Position numbers and translations under genes: made by a program. From Mycobacterium heidelbergense (GTDB lineage Bacteria; Actinomycetota; Actinomycetes; Mycobacteriales; Mycobacteriaceae), in contig NZ_AP022615.1 in NCBI RefSeq assembly GCF_010730745.1, positions 2,852,001 to 2,916,000 on the forward strand: a stretch of 64,000 nt of DNA, in the 5' to 3' direction. A model generated the notes under the pieces. That model did no database searches. It saw only the letters and a program-made list of their open reading frames with translations, and was not told where the DNA came from. Shown in pieces: positions 17,701 to 25,934 of this stretch. Positions within the stretch are counted from its first letter, which is position 1. Each line of letters starts with the position of its first letter.

Positions 17701-18808
17701 AGTTTGCCCTGACGCTCGCGCACTGCGCTTGGGTCGCCGCCAGCGTGCACTGGAGCAGATGGCCGCGCACGACCTCGATGTCCTGGTGGTAGGCCGGCAA
17801 GCCAACGTCCGCTACATCGCCGGCGCACCGCAGCTGTGGGTGGCCGGGACGCGGCCGTTCGGCCCGACCTGCGTGCTGGTGCGGGCGACCGGCGCGGTCC
17901 ATCTGCTCAGCACCTGGGACGAAGGCGTGCCCGACGACATTCCCCACGAGAACCTGTATGGCATCTCGTGGAATCCGACCAACACCGTCTCGGCGCTGCG
18001 ACGCATCGACGGTGCGGCCACCGCCCGCCGCGTCGGAACCGACGCGCTGTCACCGGTTTTCGCGCAGCTGCTACCGACCGCGTTTCCCAACGCGGAGCTG
18101 GTTGACGGGGAACTCGCCCTGCGCGCCGCCCGCCGCATCAAGACGGCCGAGGAAGTGACCGCACTGCGGGAGGCGATCGCGGTGGCCGAGTCGGGCCTGG
18201 CGGCCGCGGTGTCCGGGCTGCGGCCCGGGGTAAGCGAACAGACCCTGGCCGGCGTGCTGCTGGAGGCCCTGGCGGCCGGCGGTGTGAGCACCCCGTCGAA
18301 TCAGGATGTCGCGTGGGTGACTTCGCGTGATCACCTGTGGCGGCGGCCCAACGGCGACGGGAGCGTGAAAGACGGTGACCTGGTGGCCTTCTCGGCCGGC
18401 GTGCTCGCCGGTGGCTACATCGGCGAGGTGGGCCGGACCTGGCCCGCGGGTGAGGCCGGCGGCGTCGCCGGCCTTTATCGGCGCTGGGCGGGCTTGTGGT
18501 CCGAGTTGTTGGACGCATGCCAGCCGGGAGCCACCGCCGACGGGCTGCTGGCCGCCTACGGAGCCGCCGGGGAACCGGCGCCGCCGATGCCGGTGGCCCG
18601 GGGTCTGGGCATGGGCTTCGACCCGCCCGTCGTCTCCCAGCACCTACCCCGCAGCGCGGCCGACGAACGCTTGGAACCGGGCATGGTGCTGGCCGTGACC
18701 GGCTATGTCTGGGAACCGGGAGTGGGAGCGGTCTTCGGGCGTGAGGCCGTCCTCATCACCGATGACGGCCCCGACGTGCTGACCTCCAGTCCCTCATGGC
18801 GGCCGTGA
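17690..18808 (+). CDS. M24-family protein lacking most metal ligands (probable pseudoenzyme)
   Basis: 372 residues from ATG 17690, overlapping the upstream stop by 11 bases; ATGs at 17672 and 17681 are also in frame. The fold is that of the upstream M24 protein, but the metal site is damaged. The first Asp is replaced in 'LVAFSAGVL', the second by Glu in 'YIGEVGRTW', the His by Arg in 'VARGLGMGF', and the first Glu is lost in 'VLAVTGYVW'. Only the last Glu ('FGREAVLI') remains. It may form a complex with, or regulate, its intact neighbour. It is not frameshifted, so it seems to be maintained. Confidence 0.75.
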   Translation: MSVEVCPDARALRLGRRQRALEQMAAHDLDVLVVGRQANVRYIAGAPQLWVAGTRPFGPTCVLVRATGAVHLLSTWDEGVPDDIPHENLYGISWNPTNTVSALRRIDGAATARRVGTDALSPVFAQLLPTAFPNAELVDGELALRAARRIKTAEEVTALREAIAVAESGLAAAVSGLRPGVSEQTLAGVLLEALAAGGVSTPSNQDVAWVTSRDHLWRRPNGDGSVKDGDLVAFSAGVLAGGYIGEVGRTWPAGEAGGVAGLYRRWAGLWSELLDACQPGATADGLLAAYGAAGEPAPPMPVARGLGMGFDPPVVSQHLPRSAADERLEPGMVLAVTGYVWEPGVGAVFGREAVLITDDGPDVLTSSPSWRP

Positions 18809-19099
18809 ATGGGTGATCTGCGGCCCGAACCGGACGCGCCGCCGCTAGCCGGTTACAAGGTTGTCGACCTGTCGACCGGAATAGCGGTGGCATACTGCAC
18901 CAAGCTGCTCGCCGACGGCGGCGCCACGGAGCTGGAGCAGCTGGCGTTTCGCGGTTTCTTCGAAGAAGTCGAACACCCCGTCAACGGCCGGCCTAAGCTC
19001 AGCACCGTGCCGATGAGATTGTCCGCCGGGCCCGGCCTGACGCCCCCGGAGATCGCCGACCTGGAAGCCGACGGGGTCATCGGCCACTCGCCGGCATGA
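18809..19099 (+). pseudogene. CaiB/BaiF type III CoA-transferase remnant with a large internal deletion
   Basis: 96 codons. The first 40 residues ('PLAGYKVVDLSTGIAVAYC', 'TKLLADGGA') are the N-terminus of a CaiB/BaiF CoA-transferase. After 'GGAT' the sequence jumps to the family's C-terminus ('LAFRGFFEEVEHPVNGRPKL', 'VPMRLSAGPG'). More than 300 residues, including the catalytic Asp region, are missing. The junction is in frame. The gene begins directly after the M24 stop (TGAATG), so a full-length CoA-transferase once belonged to this operon. Confidence 0.75.
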
Positions 19100-19110
19100 T
19101 CCCGCACCGG

Positions 19111-19170
19111 GTGAGCAGACGCAGAGTCGCACGCCGCGTGCCGCGCGCGTGCGACTCTGCGTCTGCTCGC
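19111..19170. repeat. Long hairpin element, copy 1
   Basis: Inverted repeat with 23-base arms (19111-19133 and 19148-19170) and a 14-base loop. The arms carry GAGCAGACGCAGAGTCGCAC and its complement, with one G-T pair near the base. A related hairpin with the same arm pattern (GAGCAG-CGCAGA-TCGCA) lies at 34931-34990. The element sits exactly between a CoA-transferase remnant and an SDR that has lost its N-terminus. It lacks a U-tract, so it is more like a dispersed repeat than a classical terminator. Confidence 0.7.
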
Positions 19171-19895
19171 GGGTGATCGGCATGGCCGCATTCGGTGCCG
19201 AGGTGGCGATCTGGGAGCGCGACCCGCAGACCTGCGCGCAGGCCGCGGAATCCATTGGTGCGCTGGGAGTCGTGACCGATGTCCGCGACGGCGGCCAGGT
19301 GGACGCCGCGCTGCAGCGCACCACCGCCGAACTCGGACCCGCCACCATTCTGGTGAACAACGCCGGCGGCGTGTTCCCCTCACCGCTGCTGGACACCAGC
19401 GAAAACGGTTGGGATGCACTGTATAAGGCCAACCTACGCCACGTGCTGCTGTGCACCCAGCGAATCGCGCGGCAATTGGTGTCGGTAAACCTGCCCGGTA
19501 GCGTCATCTCCGTGACGTCGATCGAAGGCGTGCGCGCCGCGCCCTGCTACGCCGCCTACGCGGCGGCCAAGGCGGGCGTCATCAACTACACCAAGACCGC
19601 GGCCCTGGAACTGGCTCCCCACGGCATTCGCGTCAACGCGATAGCGCCCGACATCACGCTCACCGAAGGGCTGGCACAGCTCAGCGGCGACGCGGCGGGC
19701 AGCGTGGGCAATATCGTGCCGCTGGGGCGCCCCGGTCACGTCGACGAGATCGCCAGTGTCGCAGTGTTTCTCGCTTCCGACATGTCGGCTTACCTGACCG
19801 GGCAGACGCTGCATGTCGACGGCGGTACCCATGCAGCCGGCGGCTGGTATCGCGACCCGCAGACCGGGAACTACCGGCTCGGGCCGTCGAACTAG
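19149..19895 (+). pseudogene. SDR missing its N-terminal Rossmann motif
   Basis: The frame is open from 19149 but its first residues come from the right arm of the hairpin. Recognisable SDR sequence starts at 'MAAFGAEVAIWERD' (ATG 19182), after where the TGxxxGxG cofactor loop should be. The rest is intact: 'ILVNNAGG', 'SVTSIEG', 'YAAYAAAKAG' with YxxxK, 'VNAIAPDI' and 'TLHVDGGTHAAGG'. Without the first strand and glycine loop NAD(P) binding is unlikely. The end overlaps the opposing SDR gene at a shared CTAG. Confidence 0.7.
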
Positions 19896-20710
19896 TGCTT
19901 CCCCCCCTCGGCGGCCTGGTCGTCGAATGTGTGATCAATGCGCTCGAACCGGCGGCGGATTGAGGCCCGGGCGGCCTCGTGCGGCAGGACGTACAAGCGG
20001 TTGGCCAGGATCGCGTCGGCCGTCAGCCGGGCGACGTCGTCCACGCCCAGGCTGTCGTCCTGCGCCGGCAGCGGCCCGAACGCCTCAGGCGTGGACGACA
20101 CCCCGCCGCGGATGCGTTCGGAGTTGGAGACCAGCCTGGTCTCGACCACCATCGGGCAGAGCACCGACACGCCGATGCCGTTGTCCTTGAGCTCGCGGGC
20201 CAACGTCTCGGCCAGGCCGACGACACCATATTTGGCAACGCCGTACGCCCCAAGGCCGGCGTTGGGCACCAGCCCGGCGAAGGACGCGGTGAACGCGATG
20301 TGCCCGCCCGTACCCTGCTTGAGCAACCGCGGCACGAACGCCTCGACGGCATGGATCGAGCCCCACAGGTCGATGTCGATCACCCAGCGCCAGTCCTCGT
20401 GCGTCATCTGCGCGATCGGGCCCGCGACAACGATGCCGGCGTTGCTGAACACGACGTCGACATGGCCGAGAAGGCGGAAAGCCTCGTCCGCGAGGTGCAC
20501 CACCTGGTCCAGGTGCCGGACGTCGCAGACGACACCGTGCGCGTCAACCCCGTCGCCGCGCAACCGCGACACGGCCTGGTCCAGCGCGGGCTGATCGACG
20601 TCGGCGAGCACCAGACGGGCTCCCCGGCGCGCGAACTCGGCGGCGGTGGCCAAGCCGATGCCGCTCGCACCGCCGGTGATGACCGCCGAGCGTCCTTCGA
20701 ATGTGTTCAT
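19892..20710 (-). CDS. Short-chain dehydrogenase/reductase
   Basis: 272 residues from ATG 20710; the frame is open further upstream but family alignment supports 'MNTFEGRSAVITG'. Motifs: TGGASGIG at 12-19, 'VFSNAGIVVAG', 'AFTASFAG', 'YGVAKYG' (YxxxK) and 'VSVLCPMVVETRL'. It belongs to the classical SDR group with a C-terminal extension ('RRRFERIDHTFDDQ'). It converges tail to tail on the truncated SDR and is the only intact gene in the decay zone between 18.8 and 21.1 kb. Substrate unknown. Confidence 0.8.
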   Translation of the reverse strand: MNTFEGRSAVITGGASGIGLATAAEFARRGARLVLADVDQPALDQAVSRLRGDGVDAHGVVCDVRHLDQVVHLADEAFRLLGHVDVVFSNAGIVVAGPIAQMTHEDWRWVIDIDLWGSIHAVEAFVPRLLKQGTGGHIAFTASFAGLVPNAGLGAYGVAKYGVVGLAETLARELKDNGIGVSVLCPMVVETRLVSNSERIRGGVSSTPEAFGPLPAQDDSLGVDDVARLTADAILANRLYVLPHEAARASIRRRFERIDHTFDDQAAEGGKH

Positions 20711-20745
20711 AAAGATAAGCACCCCGGGTTGTCGTCGCACTACCG

Positions 20746-20960
20746 TCATTCGACCACTGCGGTCGGTGGAGGATTGATCCGGGTCCACAGGGCCGCGAGG
20801 TAGACCAGGCTCTGGTCGACGGGTTCAGTAGATCGAGGCCGGTCAGCTTCTGGATCCGCTTGATGCGGTAAAGCAGGGCGTTGCGGTGGACAACCAATTC
20901 TGCGGCCGGCTTCGTCGGCGAACACGACCAGCATTTGCAGCCGCCCGAGCATCGCCCGAA
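20746..20960 (-). pseudogene. PucR/CdaR-type regulator, C-terminal HTH relic with frameshifts
   Basis: On the minus strand one frame encodes 'VVHRNALLYRIKRIQKLTGL' followed by 'DLLNP', the unmistakable C-terminal HTH of PucR/CdaR regulators. The sequence that should precede it ('LQMLVVFADEAG') and follow it ('VDQSLVYLAALWTRINPPPT') is in another frame, so at least two frameshifts are needed. Nothing of the N-terminal domain remains. Upstream to 21156 I see no gene; that stretch holds the 5' region of the decarboxylase gene. Confidence 0.65.
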
Positions 20961-21156
20961 CGGAACTGCTCGGGTTGGGAAGACCAGTTGTACGCGCACG
21001 GCAACGAGCTGTGTGCATGTGCGCAACTCGGCGGGCGATATTGGGCCGCTGGCAGTTGTGCTTTCGCGCGGCGCGGCTGACGATAGGCAATGTCCAGAGC
21101 CAATCCCCGCGCGACGATCCTCCGAACACATCGAGCCCGGACAGACAGGACCCGCC

Positions 21157-22758
21157 ATGAGCACCGTTAGGCAAGCAACCATCGACCTGTTTCGATCGCA
21201 CGGTCTGACCACGTGGTTCGGCAACCCCGGTTCATCGGAGCTGACCCTGTTGGAGGACTTTCCGGATGATTTCCGTTACCTGCTGGGCCTGCAGGAGATG
21301 GTGCCGGCGGGAATGGCCGACGCCTATTCGCAGATCACCGGCCGCCCCGCTGTCGTGAATCTGCACACCGCGCCGGGCATGGGCAACGCCCAGGGCGCGC
21401 TGTACAACGCATTCGTCAACAAAACCCCGCTGATCGTCACGGCGGGAAACCAGCGCCGCTTCATGCAAAACCAGTACTGCCTGCTGACCAACATCGAAGC
21501 CACCACGGTGCCAAAGCCTTTCGTGAAATGGGCGGCCGAACCGGCGATCGCCAGCGAGACCCCTGCCGTCCTCGCCCATGCCATCCACCTGGCGACCACA
21601 CCGCCGACGGGCCCGGTGTTCGTCTCCTTGCCGATGGACGACCTGCAAGCAGAACTCGATGACACCCAGGCCGCCGACATCGCCGCGGTGTCCGCCCGGA
21701 AAGTGACCCACGCCGTTGGATTTCCAGCGGATCTCGCCGATCAGATCTCCGCGCGCTTGGAAGCCGCGGCCGCACCGGCGTTGATCGTGGGTGGCGATGT
21801 CGAGCGCTACGGCGCATGGGACGCGGTCATCGGATTGGCCGAACGCACCCGATCGATGGTGTGGACGGCCCCGCTGACCGGGTGGAGCGGGTTCCCCGAG
21901 AACCACCCGCTGTATCAGGGCATGCTCCCCCCGGGTGCGGGCTGGATCTCCCAAGCATTGACCGGACGCGATCTGATTCTGGTGATCGGGGCGCCGGTAT
22001 TCCGGTACTACCCCAAGGTTCCCGGCCCCTATCTGCCGCCGGGTGCAGACCTGATCCACATCACCAATGACCCCGACGAAGCCGCCCGCGCACCGGTCGG
22101 GGACGCGATAATCGCCGACCTGCGCAGCGCCGCGGAGGCCCTGCTCGCCGCGGCCACACCAAGCCGGCGGCCCGCCCCGCCGCCGCGTGCGCTGATCCCC
22201 GACGTCGAGCACGCCGAGGCACCCCTCAAGCCGGAGACGCTGTGGGCGGCCGTCGGGCGCGCCGCACCGCCGGAGACGCTCTGGGTCAGCGAGGCCGGCA
22301 GCAACGAGTTGGCGATCACCACCGGTATCCGGCCCGGCAAGCCGTTCTCCCACTTGTCGGCGGCCGGCGGCGGGCTCGGCTTCGGGTTGCCCGCCTCCGT
22401 TGGCGCTCAACTCGCCGCCCCCGACCGCCCCGTCGTGGCGTTGATGGGGGACGGCTCCATGCACTATGCGATCACCGCGTTGTGGACGGCGGCGCGGTAC
22501 CGCATCCCGGTCACCATCGTGGTCGCATCCAATGGCGAATACGGCGTGCTCAAAGAATTCGGCAAGTGGGAGAAAACGGCCGGGGTACCCGGCCTGGACC
22601 TACCCGGGCTGAACGTCGTGGCCACCGCCGCCAGCTACGGCGTCGACGCTCACGAAGCACGCACCACCGACGAGGTCATCGAACTGGTGGAATCCGGCAT
22701 CGCCGACCGCGAGCGACCCACCCTCATCAACGCGCGCACCATCCCCGTTGACGCCTGA
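21157..22758 (+). CDS. mdlC: Benzoylformate decarboxylase-like thiamine-diphosphate enzyme
   Basis: 533 residues from ATG 21157; the frame is open upstream but family alignment supports 'MSTVRQATIDLFRSHG'. The N-terminus 'GNPGSSELTLLEDFPDDFRY' matches Pseudomonas benzoylformate decarboxylase closely. The residues known there fall at the same numbers: Ser26, Glu47 and His70 ('VVNLH'). 'ENHPLYQGMLPPG' matches the region of the second active-site His. The ThDP motif begins 'MGDGSMHYAITALWTAA'. The family converts aryl-glyoxylates to aldehydes. A monocistronic gene next to a regulator relic. Confidence 0.85.
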   Translation: MSTVRQATIDLFRSHGLTTWFGNPGSSELTLLEDFPDDFRYLLGLQEMVPAGMADAYSQITGRPAVVNLHTAPGMGNAQGALYNAFVNKTPLIVTAGNQRRFMQNQYCLLTNIEATTVPKPFVKWAAEPAIASETPAVLAHAIHLATTPPTGPVFVSLPMDDLQAELDDTQAADIAAVSARKVTHAVGFPADLADQISARLEAAAAPALIVGGDVERYGAWDAVIGLAERTRSMVWTAPLTGWSGFPENHPLYQGMLPPGAGWISQALTGRDLILVIGAPVFRYYPKVPGPYLPPGADLIHITNDPDEAARAPVGDAIIADLRSAAEALLAAATPSRRPAPPPRALIPDVEHAEAPLKPETLWAAVGRAAPPETLWVSEAGSNELAITTGIRPGKPFSHLSAAGGGLGFGLPASVGAQLAAPDRPVVALMGDGSMHYAITALWTAARYRIPVTIVVASNGEYGVLKEFGKWEKTAGVPGLDLPGLNVVATAASYGVDAHEARTTDEVIELVESGIADRERPTLINARTIPVDA

Positions 22759-22799
22759 ATCCATTGGGGCGGCACGGAATTCGGCGTCGCGCTGGCCCC

Positions 22800-23651
22800 T
22801 TATTTCAGGCAGCCGCCCGCGTCGACGGGCAGGGTCACGCCGGTGACGTAGCGGGACTCGTCGGAGGCGAGGAACAGCACCGCGTTGCTGATGTCTTCGG
22901 GCTCCACCCACGGAATCGGCAGGGTGTGGAACATCTGGCAGATCGGCGCCATGTCGTCGGGGCCCGGATTCTCCAGATCCGGGCGGAACATCCTGAACGT
23001 CCCCTCGTTGTGCAGCATGGGTGTCCGCACGTGGGTGGGATGCACGGAGTTGACGCGAATCATGTGCTGGCCCAACTCAACCGCGAAGGCGCGCATGAGC
23101 CCCACCACACCGTGTTTGGCCGCGACGTAATGGCCGGTATGCGGGTAGGCCTTGAGCCCGCCGACCGAGCTGGTCAACACGATCGACCCCCCGCGGCCGC
23201 CGGCCAGGATATGCGGGACACCGGCTTTCACGGTTTTCCACACGCCCGACAGGTTGACGTCGATCATTTCCGTCCAGTCCTCTTCGCTGGTTTTGTCCAG
23301 CGTCGCACCGCCGTTGCCGATGCCCGCGTTGGCCACGATGATGTCCAGCCGGCCCAGCTGCCCCACACCGCTGTCCACGGCGGCCTTCAGCGCGTCATAG
23401 TCACGCACATCGACCTCGGCCGTGAAGATCCTGCGGTTGTGGCCCTTGACGAGGTCGGCGGTCTCGGCCAGATCCTCCGGCGTCGACGCCGGGATCGCCG
23501 TGTTCCCGACGATGCCCTCGCGGATGGGCTTGCAGATGTCGACGGCGATGATGTCGGCGCCTTCTTGCGCCAACCGCACCGCGTGGCTGCGGCCCTGACC
23601 GCGCGCCGCCCCGGTGATGAAAGCGACCTTGCCCTCGACACGTCCAGTCAT
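22800..23651 (-). CDS. Mycofactocin-coupled SDR (carveol-dehydrogenase type)
   Basis: 283 residues from ATG 23651 with GAGGTAGCC before it. The start 'VEGKVAFITGAARGQGRSHA' followed by 'LAQEGADIIAVDIC' is the signature of SDRs with non-exchangeable NAD that pass electrons to mycofactocin. The insertion 'TPEDLAETADLVKGHNRR' and 'YVAAKHG' (YxxxK) also fit. It lies 29 bases downstream of the P450 gene on the same strand, so it probably oxidises the P450 product. The mycofactocin biosynthesis genes are not in this window. Confidence 0.85.
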   Translation of the reverse strand: MTGRVEGKVAFITGAARGQGRSHAVRLAQEGADIIAVDICKPIREGIVGNTAIPASTPEDLAETADLVKGHNRRIFTAEVDVRDYDALKAAVDSGVGQLGRLDIIVANAGIGNGGATLDKTSEEDWTEMIDVNLSGVWKTVKAGVPHILAGGRGGSIVLTSSVGGLKAYPHTGHYVAAKHGVVGLMRAFAVELGQHMIRVNSVHPTHVRTPMLHNEGTFRMFRPDLENPGPDDMAPICQMFHTLPIPWVEPEDISNAVLFLASDESRYVTGVTLPVDAGGCLK

Positions 23652-23680
23652 GGCTACCTCAATTCGTTGATCGGCGCGCC

Positions 23681-24883
23681 TCAGCGGAGAACGGCCGGCA
23701 TTGTCTCCCATCCCCGCACGGTGGAAGTGGGGGAGAGCCTCGCTTCGGTAAGGTCGACGTCCCACTCGGGGAAGCGCCTCAAGATCTCCTCGAGCGCGAT
23801 GCGGCCCTCGAGCCGAGCCAGCGCCGACCCGAGGCAGTAGTGGGTACCGACGCTGAACGTCAGGTGTTGGTGTGGTTCGCGGCGGATGTCGAAAACGTCT
23901 CCGTCTGGCGGGAATTGGCGGTGATCGCGGTTGGCCGCACCGATGAGCATCATCATCACGCTGCCCGCGGGCACGCGCTGGCCGTAGTACTCGACGTCAC
24001 GGGTGACATAGCGGGCGACGTGCGGTGCGGGCGGTTCGAAACGCAGCAATTCCTCGATGGCCGCGGGGATCAGCGACCGGTCCGCCGCCAGCTCACGCCG
24101 CTGGTCCGGGTGCTCGGCCAGCACCTTGCCAGCCCATCCGATCAACCGCGTGGTGGTCTCGTTGCCCGCGCCGGACACCACGCTGATATAGATCAAGAGT
24201 TCGTCGCGGCGGAGCCGGCGGACGGTCCCGGTCTCGTCCTCGAACTCGGCGTGCAGCAGTTCGGTCATGATGTCGTCGGAGGGATGCTCGGCCCGCCAGT
24301 CGATGAACTGGCCGAAAAACTCGCCGTCCATCATGTTTTCGGCCGTGGCGTCCATCGGTTTGCCGGCTTCGGTACGCAAATTCGCGTTGGCGCGATCGCG
24401 CGCGGCCTCCTGGTATTCCTCGGGGATGCCCAGCAGCATCCCGATCACCCGCATCGGCATCTGCGCCCCAAGGTCGGCGACGAAGTCGAACCGGTCGGTG
24501 CCGACCAGCGGATCCAAACTGCGAGCACAGAATTCGCGGATCTTCGGCTCGAGGTCGTTGATCTTGCGCGGCGTGAACATCCGGGACAGCAACTTGCGGT
24601 GGACGTCGTGGATCGGCGGATCCTCGAACAACAGCACGCCCGGCGGAATGGCGATGTTGGCCTTGATCAGCTCGAGTATCGCGCCCTTCGCCGAGCTGAA
24701 GGTCTGGAAATCGACCAGCGCGCCGTCGATGTCGTCGAACCGGCTCAGCGCGTAGAAGTCATGCGCCTCGTTGTAGTACAGCGGCGACTCCTCGCGCAGC
24801 CGCCGAAACATCGGGTAGGGGTCAGCGTTCAGCCCCACGTCGTAGGGATCAAAGTAGATTTCGCTGGCCGCGCTGACTGTCAC
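23681..24883 (-). CDS. Cytochrome P450
   Basis: 400 residues from GTG 24883 (GAGAGGCGA upstream). I-helix 'VSGAGNETTTRL', ExxR in 'EELLRFEPP', haem loop 'FSVGTHYCLGSALARLE'. No ferredoxin gene is adjacent, unlike the other P450s here. It is cotranscribed with the mycofactocin SDR and lies directly downstream of the TetR gene on the same strand, separated by an intergenic region with a perfect GAGAATC-C-GATTCTC operator. Probably a substrate hydroxylase in the TetR regulon. Confidence 0.9.
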   Translation of the reverse strand: MTVSAASEIYFDPYDVGLNADPYPMFRRLREESPLYYNEAHDFYALSRFDDIDGALVDFQTFSSAKGAILELIKANIAIPPGVLLFEDPPIHDVHRKLLSRMFTPRKINDLEPKIREFCARSLDPLVGTDRFDFVADLGAQMPMRVIGMLLGIPEEYQEAARDRANANLRTEAGKPMDATAENMMDGEFFGQFIDWRAEHPSDDIMTELLHAEFEDETGTVRRLRRDELLIYISVVSGAGNETTTRLIGWAGKVLAEHPDQRRELAADRSLIPAAIEELLRFEPPAPHVARYVTRDVEYYGQRVPAGSVMMMLIGAANRDHRQFPPDGDVFDIRREPHQHLTFSVGTHYCLGSALARLEGRIALEEILRRFPEWDVDLTEARLSPTSTVRGWETMPAVLR

Positions 24884-25005
24884 GGGTAATCGCCTCTCGC
24901 CGGACCGCGTTCCCCCAGAACCGCGGGTCGTGCCGCATGTGAACTCTGTCATCACCCACCAACGGGTGTCAACGACGAATCCGTTTTGGCTATTTGCGAT
25001 TCTAA

Positions 25006-25035
25006 ATTCTAGAGAATCCGATTCTCACGGGGCAA
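25006..25035 (-). promoter_or_regulatory. Operator A and promoter of the P450-SDR operon
   Basis: GAGAATCCGATTCTC at 25012-25026 is a perfect 7-1-7 palindrome. On the minus strand it sits between a -35-like TTGCCC (25035-25030) and a -10 TAGAAT (25011-25006), spaced 18 bases, so repressor binding would cover the promoter core. Extra half-sites (ATTCT) flank it on the left. Confidence 0.65.
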
Positions 25036-25081
25036 ATGGCGTGCGCTATTTGCTCAGTACTCTCGTGGCGACCCGGGCGTG

Positions 25082-25798
25082 CTAGCCGACGAATCCGCGT
25101 GAGCAGAAGTCCCACACCTCGTCGGCGGTGATGGGATGGACCGTCGCGTCATCGGAGCCGCCGCTGGACTGCGCGATGAACATGACCGTCTGCATGGTCA
25201 TGGCGGCCACCCGCTTGGGATTGACGCCGGCGCGCAACTCGCCGGCGCCGTCGGCGGCTTCCATCAGCTCGGTGAGCAACGCCAGCAGCGGCGCGTGGGC
25301 GACCTTGACCTCGGCGGGATGCGTGACCAGCAACCGCGGCGCAAAGTCGGTGAACAGCGGCCGCTTGGCCGTTGGGTCGGGGCGCGAAGCCTCGTACAAC
25401 AGCTCGACGGCGACTTTCAGCCGCTGCAGCGGATCGGTGTGGCTTTCCGTGGCGGCGCGGATCTGGTCGGCGGACCGGCTCAGCGCGTCCTCGAACAGCG
25501 CGAGCAGCAGCTCGTGTTTGCCGTCGAACTGCAAGTAGAAGCTCCGCAACGACTGGCGCGACCGATCCACGACCTCCTGGACGGTAAAGTCGGTGCTGCC
25601 CTTCTCGATGATGATCGCCTGCGCGGCGTCGAGGAAACGCTGAACACGTTGCGCGGCACGCAGTTTCGCGGTCTTGATGGAGCGCTCGACGGCGCGCTGC
25701 TTCCAGGCCGGCTCTTCGCTTGGGCTGGTCACGGGCGGCTCAGTCGATTGCCGCGTGGGAAGAACATGGTTGGACTCTACCGGAGAACGCCGTGCCAT
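25082..25798 (-). CDS. TetR-family regulator, probable master repressor of the catabolic island
   Basis: 238 residues from ATG 25798. A basic linker ('WKQRAVERSIKTAKLRAAQR') precedes the HTH 'FTVQEVVDRSRQSLRSFYLQ'. Unusual is an N-terminal extension of about 35 residues rich in Pro/Ser/Glu. It is divergent from the ACAD gene at 25935 and shares with it the GAGAATA-G-TATTCTC operator. The same motif recurs at promoters across 28 kb. The frame is open further upstream, but that part overlies the ACAD gene. Ligand unknown; an acyl-CoA intermediate would be typical for mycobacterial catabolic TetR proteins. Confidence 0.85.
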   Translation of the reverse strand: MARRSPVESNHVLPTRQSTEPPVTSPSEEPAWKQRAVERSIKTAKLRAAQRVQRFLDAAQAIIIEKGSTDFTVQEVVDRSRQSLRSFYLQFDGKHELLLALFEDALSRSADQIRAATESHTDPLQRLKVAVELLYEASRPDPTAKRPLFTDFAPRLLVTHPAEVKVAHAPLLALLTELMEAADGAGELRAGVNPKRVAAMTMQTVMFIAQSSGGSDDATVHPITADEVWDFCSRGFVG

Positions 25799-25836
25799 AG
25801 CTGTGCCCGACCCCTTCACGCAGCCCGTGTCCGAGA

Positions 25837-25869
25837 TTGTAACTTTCTCATGACGAGAATAGTATTCTC
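25837..25869 (+). promoter_or_regulatory. Operator B and promoter between TetR and ACAD genes
   Basis: GAGAATAGTATTCTC (25855-25869) is a perfect 7-1-7 palindrome. An overlapping outer repeat TTCTC-ATGAC-GAGAA lies at 25845-25859, giving three half-sites. For the plus strand, -35 TTGTAA (25837-25842) and -10 TAGTAT (25860-25865) are 17 bases apart. On the minus strand TACTAT in the same palindrome can serve the TetR gene. Binding would repress both. Confidence 0.7.
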
Positions 25870-25934
25870 TTACACGTGTGTATGGAAGCGCAATCGCAAG
25901 AGCGGAACGCGTCGTCTCGCCGGGGGGAAGTGCA

